Virus record (IMG/VR): IMGVR_UViG_3300035698_013338
Coordinates: 1 to 21,777 of that record
Strand: one strand, 5' to 3'
DNA length: 21,777 bases
Source of the DNA: a virus
The notes under the pieces were generated by a model, which ran no database searches, was not told where the DNA came from, and was given only the letters and a program-made list of their open reading frames with translations. Positions 1 through 6,462 of this stretch are shown piece after piece (position 1 is the stretch's first letter; the number at the start of each line of letters is the position of its first letter). Made by a program: the position numbers and the translations under genes.

Positions 1-43
1 CAAAAAAACAAAAAGAGAAGTGATTTAATGCAGGTTTTATTAC

Positions 44-478
44 GTGAAGCAAGATCAAGATCAAGATCAAGGTCAGGGTCATGGTCATGGTCAAATTCAG
101 GTTCAGGGGCAAGGTCAGGGGCAAGGTCAGGATCAATATCAAGATCAAGGACAGGGTCATGGTCAGGGTCAAGGTCAGGGTCAAGGTCAAGGTCAGGGTC
201 ATGGTCAAATTCAGGTTCAAGGGCAAGGTCAAGGTCATGAACGAACTGGAGAAAATGAAATGAACCTCGCCTTTAAGCACGAATTCATCATGCCAGATTC
301 AACCATTCATAAAACGCTAAACAGATCAGTAACAATGGACAATGCGCCTAGGGGAAAACGCACCGCCCTTTGTGGTGAGATAATAGATGCCACTAATACA
401 AATCTCCATTGGCGATCCGTTACTTGCAAAGACTGTAGAAAAGCTAGCGTGAGAAAGAAAGAGTTAGTTCAGAAGTGA
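44..478 (+). CDS. Small CxxC protein with N-terminal Q-x dipeptide-repeat tract
   Basis: The frame opens at GTG 44 (a GCAGG lies about 10 nt upstream) and runs 144 codons. About the first 65 residues are alternating Gln/His with Gly, Asp, Ile, Val or Tyr, encoded by a hexanucleotide repeat. The remaining ~72 residues are ordinary sequence ending in a Cys...VTCKDCRK pattern, as in many small phage proteins with a CxxC zinc-type knuckle. Function is not recognised. The start is uncertain. ATG 260 has GGAG 10 nt upstream and would give only the 72-residue C-terminal part. ATG 28, with AAGAGAAG upstream, opens another frame through the repeat that stops at 240. I favour the Q-frame because its CA dinucleotide is invariant in every second codon and most changes there are CAA/CAG or GGN synonymous. 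The stop overlaps the next frame at GTGA (475-478). Confidence 0.55.
   Translation: MKQDQDQDQGQGHGHGQIQVQGQGQGQGQDQYQDQGQGHGQGQGQGQGQGQGHGQIQVQGQGQGHERTGENEMNLAFKHEFIMPDSTIHKTLNRSVTMDNAPRGKRTALCGEIIDATNTNLHWRSVTCKDCRKASVRKKELVQK
49..240 (+). repeat. Imperfect hexanucleotide tandem repeat (GGTCAR/GATCAA type)
   Basis: About 32 consecutive 6-nt units, mostly GATCAA, GGTCAA, GGTCAG or GGTCAT. A higher-order copy is embedded: the block beginning ATGGTCAAATTCAGG at 87 recurs at 201, exactly 114 nt (19 units) later. Because the unit is a multiple of three, expansion or contraction changes protein length without shifting the frame, and all three forward frames remain open. Read in frame 2 it encodes Q-x dipeptides, in frame 1 R/G-S dipeptides. 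The complementary strand reads as TTGACC/CTGACC units. Confidence 0.9.
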
Positions 479-492
479 AACGAGAGGGTGAT

Positions 493-816
493 ATGCAATA
501 CCGTTATGACAGACCAGATTTTAATTTCAATGTGAACGATAAGCGAGATAGACAAACAAAGTCTCTAGTTAAAGTTAAAGTTAAAGAAGTCGAATGCTTT
601 GAATTAAAAATGGAGTTCGTGCTAAATCAAGTTGTAAACGATCTCTATCGGCTGGCTCATGAAAAGGAGTCACTCAGTATTGAGTTAATAGAAAAATCAG
701 TGATTGAGAATTTATATACAAAGTTTAATAAAACACATATCGCTGAGATAACTGATTTATCAGTCAAAACTATTAGGAATAAATTAAATGGATATGAAAG
801 TCTACGAGATAACTAA
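493..816 (+). CDS. Fis-type helix-turn-helix DNA-binding protein
   Basis: A 107-residue protein. I chose ATG 493 because GAGAGGG sits 5-6 nt upstream. An in-frame GTG at 475 would overlap the previous stop. The C-terminal ~40 residues (EKSVIENLYTKFNKTHIAEI and on to the end of TIRNKLNGY) match the Fis/HTH_8 pattern: a helix, an N-K-T-x-I/A turn, then a recognition helix ending in a R-x-K-L-x-x-Y type motif, as in Fis and the C-termini of NtrC-class activators. The N-terminal half is charged and unrecognised. In its family the domain binds or bends DNA, so here it is a candidate phage transcription regulator. It overlaps the start of the next gene by 29 nt, indicating translational coupling in the early operon. 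The HTH call is from motif reading only. Confidence 0.6.
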   Translation: MQYRYDRPDFNFNVNDKRDRQTKSLVKVKVKEVECFELKMEFVLNQVVNDLYRLAHEKESLSIELIEKSVIENLYTKFNKTHIAEITDLSVKTIRNKLNGYESLRDN

Positions 817-1216
817 AAGGATTTGCTATAAGCAATTAATAAAAGCGTACCACGATAGGCACTTGGAAGATTGTATCCAAGACTGCGTGATGCAATATTT
901 AGAAGGACGAAGAAATATTGTATGGAACGTGATCGAGTACTGTAGAAAAAATGGACTATCACAAAAAAGAGGAAAACTAGCAGCAAAAACAATTGAGTAC
1001 TCACTAAGCATTGATGCTCCTGGAACACACGAAGATAGCGTGAACAGTGAATATTTATTGGATCAAGAAAGTATTTCGAGGTCAAAATCAGAAGATGAAA
1101 TTAATCATAGTTCTGACACCATTAAGGGAGCACTAGAAGAATTCTTATCTCCTTTATATTTAAACATGGAGACATTAAAATGGGCGATCAACAGCTACAA
1201 GGTAAAAACGAACTAA
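788..1216 (+). CDS. Possible divergent sigma-factor-like protein
   Basis: A 142-residue protein starting at ATG 788, with AGGA about 9 nt upstream and the start inside the end of the preceding Fis-like gene. Residues ~15-80 recall sigma region 2 of small phage or ECF-like sigma proteins: a Glu-Asp-Cys-Ile-Gln-Asp helix where ECF factors have a D-x-x-Q-E-x-F type segment, followed by a basic helix and an LSIDAP segment that often links the sigma domains. The C-terminus lacks a clear region-4 helix-turn-helix, so it may be only half a sigma factor or an unrelated helical protein. Sitting next to a Fis-like protein, a role in redirecting transcription is reasonable but unproven. Alternative: an uncharacterised early phage protein. 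Confidence 0.4.
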   Translation: MDMKVYEITKRICYKQLIKAYHDRHLEDCIQDCVMQYLEGRRNIVWNVIEYCRKNGLSQKRGKLAAKTIEYSLSIDAPGTHEDSVNSEYLLDQESISRSKSEDEINHSSDTIKGALEEFLSPLYLNMETLKWAINSYKVKTN

Positions 1217-1431
1217 AAGTTTCATTTAATGATAGAAGGTCTGATATAGAATTTATCCAGACTAAATTTGATATTAAAAGCACTGTCGATCACCTACATG
1301 AAATGATGAAAGAAGTGACGAAAGAAGAATTTTCAGCAAAGAATGTAAATGCTGCCTGTCATTGTATTCACCAGCTAAATGAAACTATCAATACAACAAT
1401 AAAAGCAGCGAGCTTTCTGCGTGAAAAATAA
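1180..1431 (+). CDS. Small hypothetical helical protein
   Basis: An 83-residue protein starting at ATG 1180 with GGAG 8 nt upstream. It overlaps the upstream gene by 37 nt in another frame. The second half (residues ~35-83) is predicted mostly helical and amphipathic, with two Cys in an ACHCIH cluster, too few ligands to argue for a zinc site. I recognise no family. Its place in the run of overlapping early genes suggests an early regulatory or host-takeover role, but nothing in the sequence specifies it. Confidence 0.6.
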   Translation: MGDQQLQGKNELKVSFNDRRSDIEFIQTKFDIKSTVDHLHEMMKEVTKEEFSAKNVNAACHCIHQLNETINTTIKAASFLREK

Positions 1432-1942
1432 AAAAAAGAGTCGGTGCGATATTTATCATGACGAGATAAAGAGACTTATATCAATGGGTATGACTTATCC
1501 AGAAATAGCGCAAGAGTTAAGCCTTTCGAGAAGTGCGATTGCTTTATACAGTTTCCGATACCTAGGAGGTAATCCAAATTATCTTAAGTCTAAAACAAAG
1601 CATAAGCATCTACATAAAAAGATTTTAGAGCTCAGACTTAAGAAATCAGACGATGAGATTAGAGAGCTGTTAAATCTTACAAAGTCAGAAATGAAATCAT
1701 GCATGAGTTGTGCTTATAGGGATCCGAAGCTTGCACATTTGCGAAAAGAAACAAGAAGGCGTGACGCCTGGTCTACCAGAGAGTATAGTTTCTTGCTGCG
1801 TTATTCTGGAATAATCTCACAAGCTGAAATAAATGAACATTTAAAAAGAGGTAACTCAAGAATTGTTAATAAAAGAAAAATAGAAATTACTTGGACTTTG
1901 CTCAAAAAATGTAAACGGTATGACTTATTCGCAGTTTCATAA
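1421..1942 (+). CDS. Helix-turn-helix DNA-binding protein
   Basis: A 173-residue basic protein opening at GTG 1421, which overlaps the previous stop. No clear Shine-Dalgarno is visible, so it probably depends on coupling. Residues ~13-45 form a helix-turn-helix of the resolvase/sigma-4 kind: IKRLISMGMTYPEIAQELS, then a second helix SRSAIALYSFRYL. Residues ~115-150 (WSTREYSFLLRYSG and following) resemble a second Myb/HTH-like segment. Two DNA-binding segments joined by a basic linker suggest a site-specific DNA-binding regulator or packaging accessory. No catalytic residues are seen. Confidence 0.55.
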   Translation: MKNKKKSRCDIYHDEIKRLISMGMTYPEIAQELSLSRSAIALYSFRYLGGNPNYLKSKTKHKHLHKKILELRLKKSDDEIRELLNLTKSEMKSCMSCAYRDPKLAHLRKETRRRDAWSTREYSFLLRYSGIISQAEINEHLKRGNSRIVNKRKIEITWTLLKKCKRYDLFAVS

Positions 1943-2195
1943 ACTCTTTAAGAAGAGTCCAATTTACTGTTTGGAAACCTCTGCCGGCAGTCCTGCATCA
2001 AAATTTACCGACAATACAAATTGGAAAATAGTTCCATGGTGTCACATCGAAGAAATGTTGGATCAGAAATATATCTCACACAGTGAAGCTATTGAGAAAT
2101 ACATCAAAACAATGTCCATGTTTCAACGTTGGCTCCATGGCCCTAACTATTGGAGATCCTTAACTTCAGCCCCTAAGTTTAAGGAGCAACACTGA
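1920..2195 (+). CDS. Small hypothetical protein
   Basis: A 91-residue protein beginning at ATG 1920, 23 nt inside the end of the upstream gene. No convincing ribosome-binding site is visible. It contains an IVPWCHIEEML segment and several aromatic residues, but I recognise no domain. Its last codons contain AAGGAG (2181-2186), which could serve as the ribosome-binding site for the small gene that follows. Confidence 0.5.
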   Translation: MTYSQFHKLFKKSPIYCLETSAGSPASKFTDNTNWKIVPWCHIEEMLDQKYISHSEAIEKYIKTMSMFQRWLHGPNYWRSLTSAPKFKEQH

Positions 2196-2340
2196 GCACC
2201 AACACAAATCATACATTCAGCGTTAGGATGAACCCTTTAGTAATGGCAAAAGTGAAATCCCACATTCAGGATTCTTCTTTTAATTCATAACCAATCACGC
2301 CATGCTTAAGTATGGAAAAAATTGCAAAGAAAAAACCTAA
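2192..2340 (+). pseudogene. Ribbon-helix-helix (Arc-like) small protein, apparently split by a -1 frameshift
   Basis: This short stretch would otherwise look empty. From CTG 2192, 5 nt after AAGGAG and overlapping the previous stop as CTGA, a frame reads STNTNHTFSVRMNPLVMAKV, then KSHIQDSSFNS, and stops at TAA 2288-2290. The -1 frame from 2287 continues ITNHAMLKYGKNCKEKT to TAA 2338-2340. Joined, this is about 49 residues with the Arc/MetJ ribbon-helix-helix layout: a FSVR beta strand, a first helix, a turn with N-S, and a second helix ending in Lys-Tyr-Gly. Arc itself is 53 residues. Possibilities are a real one-base deletion, an assembly error or programmed slippage. No classical slippery heptamer is visible, and frame 1 has a stop at 2281-2283, so any slip must occur between 2284 and 2290. 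The CTG start is unusual; ATG 2228 would lose the strand. Confidence 0.45.
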
Positions 2341-2752
2341 AAAAAGAAAACGATCACCATTACGAATAGCTAAAGATAAGGCTTGGAGAATTTTTTCTAT
2401 TTACATTAGAAGGCGAGATTCTGATGAGTATGGTCTGGCCACATGTGTGACATGCAAAAGAGTTAAGCCTTGGAAAGAATTGCAAGCTGGCCATTTTATA
2501 GCTGGCAGAAGCAATGCGGTGTTATTCGAAGAGAAGGGAGTACATTCTCAGTGCAGGCAGTGCAATTATAACGAAGGTAATGGGCCGGAGTATTTCTTAT
2601 TTATGGAAAAGACTTATGGTCGCGAAGAGATAGAGCGTCAAATGAGACTGAAGGGAACAATACTAAAGCGCACAGAAGAGGATTACTTAGACCTTATGGC
2701 GAAGTATCAAGCGCTAATAGATGAAATGGAGGAGTATGACCAAGCTTCTTAA
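2312..2752 (+). CDS. ninG: NinG/Rap-family recombination protein
   Basis: A 146-residue basic protein of the lambda NinG (Rap) family. In lambda, Rap is a structure-specific nuclease that promotes recombination at branched DNA. Visible hallmarks: a basic N-terminus, KAWRIFSIYIRRRDSDEYG, a Cys pair C45-V-T-C48, the GHFIAGR segment (H61) with SNAVLF, H78, a second Cys pair C81-R-Q-C84 and a glutamate-rich C-terminal helix. This is the expected order for the HNH-like zinc fold. NinG proteins often run longer at the N-terminus, so this copy is on the short side. Start ATG 2312 has only a weak upstream AAG. Its frame is shared with the upstream RHH-like remnant but separated by TAA 2288. It overlaps the M15 peptidase gene. 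Confidence 0.8.
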   Translation: MEKIAKKKPKKRKRSPLRIAKDKAWRIFSIYIRRRDSDEYGLATCVTCKRVKPWKELQAGHFIAGRSNAVLFEEKGVHSQCRQCNYNEGNGPEYFLFMEKTYGREEIERQMRLKGTILKRTEEDYLDLMAKYQALIDEMEEYDQAS

Positions 2753-3113
2753 AAAATCCGCAGAGGATAATCTTAGCGCGCACCTAAGTCATAATGAGTT
2801 CAGGTGCAAATGTAGTCGCACAGAGTGCCACTTCACTTTAGTGGATGAGCATCTTATCAATTGCTTCGAGAAATTAAGAGCAAGATGGGAAAAGCCTATT
2901 CTTGTTAACTCAGGCTTTAGGTGTCAGGCGCACAATAAGGCAACCAATGGATCAGTGCCGAACAGTCGCCACACCACAGGCGAAGCAATTGATCTAAGAA
3001 AGCCCAGCGATCCAGAGCAAGCGAAACTATTCCAACAATTATGCAAAGATATCTTCCCGCACATCATTCCGTACAAGGGTTTCGTGCATTGTGATCTGGG
3101 GGATAACAACTAA
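2736..3113 (+). CDS. M15-family peptidase, probable endolysin
   Basis: A 125-residue zinc peptidase of the M15 (VanY/DacD-like, peptidase_M15_3) type that cleaves peptidoglycan cross-links or stem peptides. SGFRC at ~59-63 precedes the metal motif: H79 in NSRHTTGEAIDL, D86 seven residues later, and the third ligand H118 in FVHCDL. It has no signal peptide or cell-wall-binding domain, fitting a compact phage endolysin that needs a holin to reach the wall. Start ATG 2736 has GGAGGAG unusually close upstream; ATG 2721 is an in-frame alternative without a site. Extra N-terminal Cys residues (24, 26, 31) are unusual. It lies far from the membrane-protein module at 20910-21747, so the lysis functions appear split. 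Confidence 0.8.
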   Translation: MTKLLKKSAEDNLSAHLSHNEFRCKCSRTECHFTLVDEHLINCFEKLRARWEKPILVNSGFRCQAHNKATNGSVPNSRHTTGEAIDLRKPSDPEQAKLFQQLCKDIFPHIIPYKGFVHCDLGDNN

Positions 3114-3150
3114 AAAATTTTATTTTTAAAACTATTAAGCAAGGATGATG

Positions 3151-3594
3151 ATGAATAGAAGCGAATTTAAAAAGAAAGTGACTGCTGAAAATGGACTAGG
3201 CAAGAGAATTACACTACTTAGAAAAATAACAGGAGTTACACCTGTTCAAATTGAAAAAGCATCAGGCATTCCAGAGCGAAATATTAGAGCAATGGAAGAC
3301 GGTGGCAGAACAACTATTTATGAAGACCTATATACTTTAGTGGCGTATTTCGATAAAAAACTCGAAGGTAGACCTGTCAGGTATAACGGATCTATTATTG
3401 AGAAAGTGACTATCGATTGGCTATTGCTTGGGAGCGACCAAAAACTTACTATGCATAAACTAGAAATCGAAGCAGTGAAAGAAGATTATGATAGGCGAGA
3501 GCTGGAACTTATTGAAAGAAATTTTATCTTAGATCTATTGGTAATAGAAAAAGAGCGCGAGATTAAAAGAATAAGCGAGTCGGAAACCACTTAA
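3151..3594 (+). CDS. XRE-family helix-turn-helix regulator with coiled-coil tail
   Basis: About 147 residues. Of three consecutive ATG codons I chose 3151, 5 nt after AAGGA. Residues ~15-65 form a Cro/CI-type helix-turn-helix: LGKRITLLRKITG, PVQIEKASGI, PERNIRAMEDG and a following helix. A WLLLG turn at ~90 is common after XRE domains. The remaining ~50 residues are rich in Glu/Lys/Leu and look like a dimerising coiled coil rather than a LexA-type autoproteolytic domain. It is the last gene before the non-coding gap leading to the packaging genes, so it could control that junction. Whether it is a lysogeny repressor or a lytic switch cannot be told. Confidence 0.75.
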   Translation: MNRSEFKKKVTAENGLGKRITLLRKITGVTPVQIEKASGIPERNIRAMEDGGRTTIYEDLYTLVAYFDKKLEGRPVRYNGSIIEKVTIDWLLLGSDQKLTMHKLEIEAVKEDYDRRELELIERNFILDLLVIEKEREIKRISESETT

Positions 3595-3618
3595 TAGCTT
3601 GCGGCCATAAAAAACGAT

Positions 3619-3624
3619 TATAAT
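3619..3624 (+). promoter_or_regulatory. Candidate -10 element (TATAAT) upstream of packaging genes
   Basis: A perfect TATAAT lies in the gap between the XRE regulator and the small terminase. A good -35 at the standard spacing is missing: the nearest TTGCGG (3599-3604) is only 14 nt away. This would fit a promoter that needs an activator or a phage-specific sigma factor, or it may be chance in AT-rich DNA. A transcript starting near 3631 would carry the hairpin at 3649-3683 in its leader. Confidence 0.4.
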
Positions 3625-3648
3625 ATATGCATTCATCATTCGTACTCC

Positions 3649-3683
3649 GTAGGGGTTTGGTCATATATTTTCCGAGCCCCTAC
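3649..3683 (+). ncRNA. 12-bp RNA hairpin in leader upstream of small terminase
   Basis: GTAGGGGTTTGG (3649-3660) pairs with CCGAGCCCCTAC (3672-3683) over 12 positions with an 11-nt loop. Ten pairs are Watson-Crick and two are G-U wobble pairs that work only in RNA made from the + strand; on the other strand they become A-C mismatches. No U-tract follows, so it is not a classical terminator. It may be an RNase III site, a protein-binding leader element or part of a small RNA. The structure is seen in the sequence; a function is inferred. Confidence 0.55.
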
Positions 3684-3751
3684 CTTGTCAAACGAAAACA
3701 CAAAACACACTTAATTCTGAATTATATAAATTAGGCCATTAGTATTATTTC

Positions 3752-4180
3752 ATGGCAAAACTAGAGAACCCAAAACAAGAACAATTTTGCAAACTAATGG
3801 TTAAAACAGGGAACCAGACCCTTTCTTACAGAGAGGCTTACAGTAACCCAAAAAGTGCAGAGGGCAACGCCTCAAGACTGATGGGGAATGAAAAGGTTAA
3901 GCAAAGAATAAAAGAATTACAGACTAGAGCATCTGATAGAGTCGATATAACGATAGATAACCTACTTATGTTTGCTGATGAAGTTAGAACTAAGGCGATG
4001 ATTGGCGATAAGCCAGACTTTGCTAATGCATTGAAGGCTAACGACCAGATGGCACGCATAATCGGTGCGTACAACGACAATCTAAACATTACAAATAAAC
4101 CTAAAACATTAGAGCAGACAGTGCGTGAAGCATGGGAGAGAGAAAATGACTCAAGCAAAGAAGACAGCAACGAAAGTTAA
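3752..4180 (+). CDS. Terminase small subunit (Terminase_2 type)
   Basis: A 142-residue protein matching the small terminase family that recognises the packaging site and hands DNA to the large subunit. The N-terminus has the typical order: KQEQFCKLMV, a Y-R-E-A-Y segment, SAEGNASRLMGNEKVKQRI, forming the helix-turn-helix DNA-binding domain (residues ~8-50). A central helical oligomerisation region and an acidic Ser/Glu-rich tail follow. The start ATG 3752 lacks a recognisable Shine-Dalgarno. The following gene begins inside its 3' end, and the large subunit follows one gene later. Confidence 0.85.
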   Translation: MAKLENPKQEQFCKLMVKTGNQTLSYREAYSNPKSAEGNASRLMGNEKVKQRIKELQTRASDRVDITIDNLLMFADEVRTKAMIGDKPDFANALKANDQMARIIGAYNDNLNITNKPKTLEQTVREAWERENDSSKEDSNES

Positions 4181-4784
4181 TACAGAGGGCACGACCAAGA
4201 AAGATAATAGTTTAGACCTCGAAAGGGAACTATCTAACCTACAAGATGAACACAAGAGAATGGGTACACTTGCTGTAAGAATAAAAGGTGTTAAGACTAA
4301 AGAAGGTAAGGCAGATGTTAGAAAGTCTTATCTGTTTGATTTAAATGCTGTCAAAAAGAAAATAGCCGTATTCAAAAAGCATCTAGATGAGAATCCAAAT
4401 GATAAGATACTTAAAAAGCTTCTTGTTTGGGAAAGGCAACGAAACCTTATTGGTGTAGCAGATGAATATAAATTAAATACTATAGAAGAAAATGAATTAG
4501 AAAAAGAATGTGAATGCTATAATGCACCACCATCAGGCTTTTTTGCTGATCTTGGAGGCAGATACAAGTTTCGCTCTGTCTATGATGAAGCAAGAAGCAT
4601 GGACGTATTTTACACATATATTAAAAGAATTATTGAGCCAGAAGAACAAATCGATAAAGAATTAGCTTGGAAGATGCAAAACGGTTTTATGCCGGAACGC
4701 AAAGACTACGCACCACCTAAAGAACAAATGCGCAGAGTTGTTCTATCTGAAACACAATGGAATAGATATTTCAGAGAAGTTTAA
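4146..4784 (+). CDS. Unknown protein between small and large terminase
   Basis: A 212-residue protein. ATG 4146 is preceded by GGGAGAG at ~6 nt; an in-frame GTG at 4125 is the alternative. The first ~100 residues are highly charged and Lys/Glu-rich, probably coiled coil. The rest includes an ECECYN segment, a GFFADLGGRYKFRSVYDEA segment and a C-terminal QWNRYFREV. It overlaps the small terminase by 35 nt and its TAA shares a base with the large terminase ATG (TAATG), so the three are co-translated. I recognise no family. A packaging accessory role is suggested only by position. Confidence 0.75.
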   Translation: MTQAKKTATKVNTEGTTKKDNSLDLERELSNLQDEHKRMGTLAVRIKGVKTKEGKADVRKSYLFDLNAVKKKIAVFKKHLDENPNDKILKKLLVWERQRNLIGVADEYKLNTIEENELEKECECYNAPPSGFFADLGGRYKFRSVYDEARSMDVFYTYIKRIIEPEEQIDKELAWKMQNGFMPERKDYAPPKEQMRRVVLSETQWNRYFREV

Positions 4785-6454
4785 TGAACATTCTAGAGCT
4801 ACTGAATGACTATTATTTTTATGCTCGGAACTTTCAAAAGATAAAGACTAAGCTCCATGGTTTGAAGCCTTTAGAATTAAGGGTCTACCAAGAGAGCTTT
4901 ATTAATTTCATAGACAAAATAGATGGCCCTAAAAGAATAATAGTCCTAAAGCCTAGACAGGCAGGGTTCTCTACAATCGCAGCGTCATATTTCACACATA
5001 AGATATGCACCATTCCAAATTATAGACACATAGCTCTTGCTGACAAAAAAGGTAGAACGCTCGAAATATCAGGGATGTATCGAACCTTTATAGAAGAACT
5101 AGACGACGGTATTAGGCCACTTATTGCCTTAAATAATACCGAGCAAATCCTTCTAGATAATCCTAGTGAAAAATCAAATGACGACGGCATGGGGTCTAGT
5201 GTAAGGTTTGAGACAGGGCAAGATCCAAATGCTGGTAGGTCTGGGACGAGACAGGGGGCTCATATTTCGGAAGCCGCCTTCATTAGGTATATGAAACAAA
5301 TTGATGACGGTATCCAAAACTCCATTCCTTTAGATGACTCAACTACCATAATTAAAGAAAGTACAGCGAACGGAAAAGCCGGAGTAGGTAAGTCGTTCTA
5401 TGATTTATGGCAAGCTGCTAAACGAGGCGAATCTATCTATAAGCACTTCTTTGTAGCTTGGCACGAGATAGATGACTACCAATTAGTACCACCAAGAGGT
5501 TTCACGGTCACACCGCAAGAACAGGACATACTTAGGCAGCACCCAAGCGTTACAGAGGCTAATCTAGCTTGGAGAAGATTAAAGCTACTCGAATACTTAA
5601 ACGATGACGAACTTAGTATCGCAAGTCCAGAAGAGAGATTTAAGCAAGATTTTCCACTTAACGACGAGGAGGCATTTCTCAATACAGGTGCTCCAGTGTT
5701 TGAGCCTGAAATGGTTAACAGTCTTAATAAAAGATTAAATGATTCACCTGTGCCTGAAATTAAAGACAGGTTAAATTTAAATAGCTTTCTTCTTAAAAAC
5801 CACTGGCGAGGTCTTAAAATATACTCACCACCTAGACCTAATAAGTCTTACTTTATCGGAGCTGATATTTCTGAGGGTCTAGCTATTGGGGACGCATCAA
5901 GCGCCTATATTATGGACGAGTCATACAATCAGGTAGCAAGGTGGCACGGTAAGATTGATCCCGATGTATTCGGACACTTGCTGATATGCCTAGGTGAGCT
6001 TTTTAATAACGCTCTAATCGTTCCAGAGAAAAACAACATGGGATTAACCACAGTTTTAGTAATAAGAAACGAGGGCTATCCTAAACTCTATAGAGAGATG
6101 ATTGAAGATAAGGCAACTAAAGAATTTAAGGAGCGCCTAGGTTGGGTTACGACAAAGAAATCTAAGATGATTATGCTTAATGAATTTATTACAAAATTAA
6201 GAGATGGCGACACAAATATTAGAGATATAAGATTAGTAGAAGAAATGAGCCTAGTATCAAGAGAGGAGAACGGTACAGTTAATCTAAATGGTAGAGATAG
6301 GGTCGTGGCAGCGTGTTTAGCGCACATGGGACGTAAGCAGTCGTTTATAGATAATAAAACTAGTGCCCCAAGGGTAAGTAAAGAGTTTCGGGATACTGAC
6401 CTTTACAAATCTTTAAAGCCTAAGATAAAAAAGAATACAGATATGTTTGGCTAG
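4784..6454 (+). CDS. Terminase large subunit (ATPase-nuclease packaging motor)
   Basis: A 556-residue protein, normal for the family. The N-terminal ATPase shows a variant Walker A, LKPRQAGFST (residues 55-64), a Walker B region GAHISEAAF ending on the likely catalytic Glu163, and a coupling-type motif IIKESTANG (~189-197). The C-terminal RNase H-like nuclease has D361 in IGADISEG, E415 in VPEKNN and D505 in GRDRV, the expected acidic triad. It pumps DNA into the prohead through the portal and cuts the concatemer. The start overlaps the previous stop as TAATG. All key residues are present. Confidence 0.93.
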   Translation: MNILELLNDYYFYARNFQKIKTKLHGLKPLELRVYQESFINFIDKIDGPKRIIVLKPRQAGFSTIAASYFTHKICTIPNYRHIALADKKGRTLEISGMYRTFIEELDDGIRPLIALNNTEQILLDNPSEKSNDDGMGSSVRFETGQDPNAGRSGTRQGAHISEAAFIRYMKQIDDGIQNSIPLDDSTTIIKESTANGKAGVGKSFYDLWQAAKRGESIYKHFFVAWHEIDDYQLVPPRGFTVTPQEQDILRQHPSVTEANLAWRRLKLLEYLNDDELSIASPEERFKQDFPLNDEEAFLNTGAPVFEPEMVNSLNKRLNDSPVPEIKDRLNLNSFLLKNHWRGLKIYSPPRPNKSYFIGADISEGLAIGDASSAYIMDESYNQVARWHGKIDPDVFGHLLICLGELFNNALIVPEKNNMGLTTVLVIRNEGYPKLYREMIEDKATKEFKERLGWVTTKKSKMIMLNEFITKLRDGDTNIRDIRLVEEMSLVSREENGTVNLNGRDRVVAACLAHMGRKQSFIDNKTSAPRVSKEFRDTDLYKSLKPKIKKNTDMFG

Positions 6455-6462
6455 GGGGTTAT

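Larger units (their letters stand above)
3595..3751 (+). other. Intergenic regulatory region before the packaging genes
   Basis: The longest non-coding stretch of the window. It contains the TATAAT and hairpin listed separately, then an A/C-rich run and an AT-rich segment with the small palindrome AATTCTGAATT and a TATATAAATTAG just before the small terminase start. A 35-codon open frame (3627-3734) crosses it without a ribosome-binding site and is not believed. Confidence 0.6.

Noticed and set aside
28-240. R/S-rich open frame through the hexanucleotide repeat, with a fair ribosome-binding site
   Set aside because: Its open state follows from the repeat itself, it stops as soon as the repeat ends, and the Q-frame continues into ordinary protein. 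It is kept only as a translation uncertainty.
49-240. CRISPR-like array
   Set aside because: Units are 6 nt with no spacers; it is a simple tandem repeat.
3627-3734. 35-codon open frame in the intergenic region before the small terminase
   Set aside because: No ribosome-binding site, runs through the hairpin, and the peptide has no recognisable pattern.
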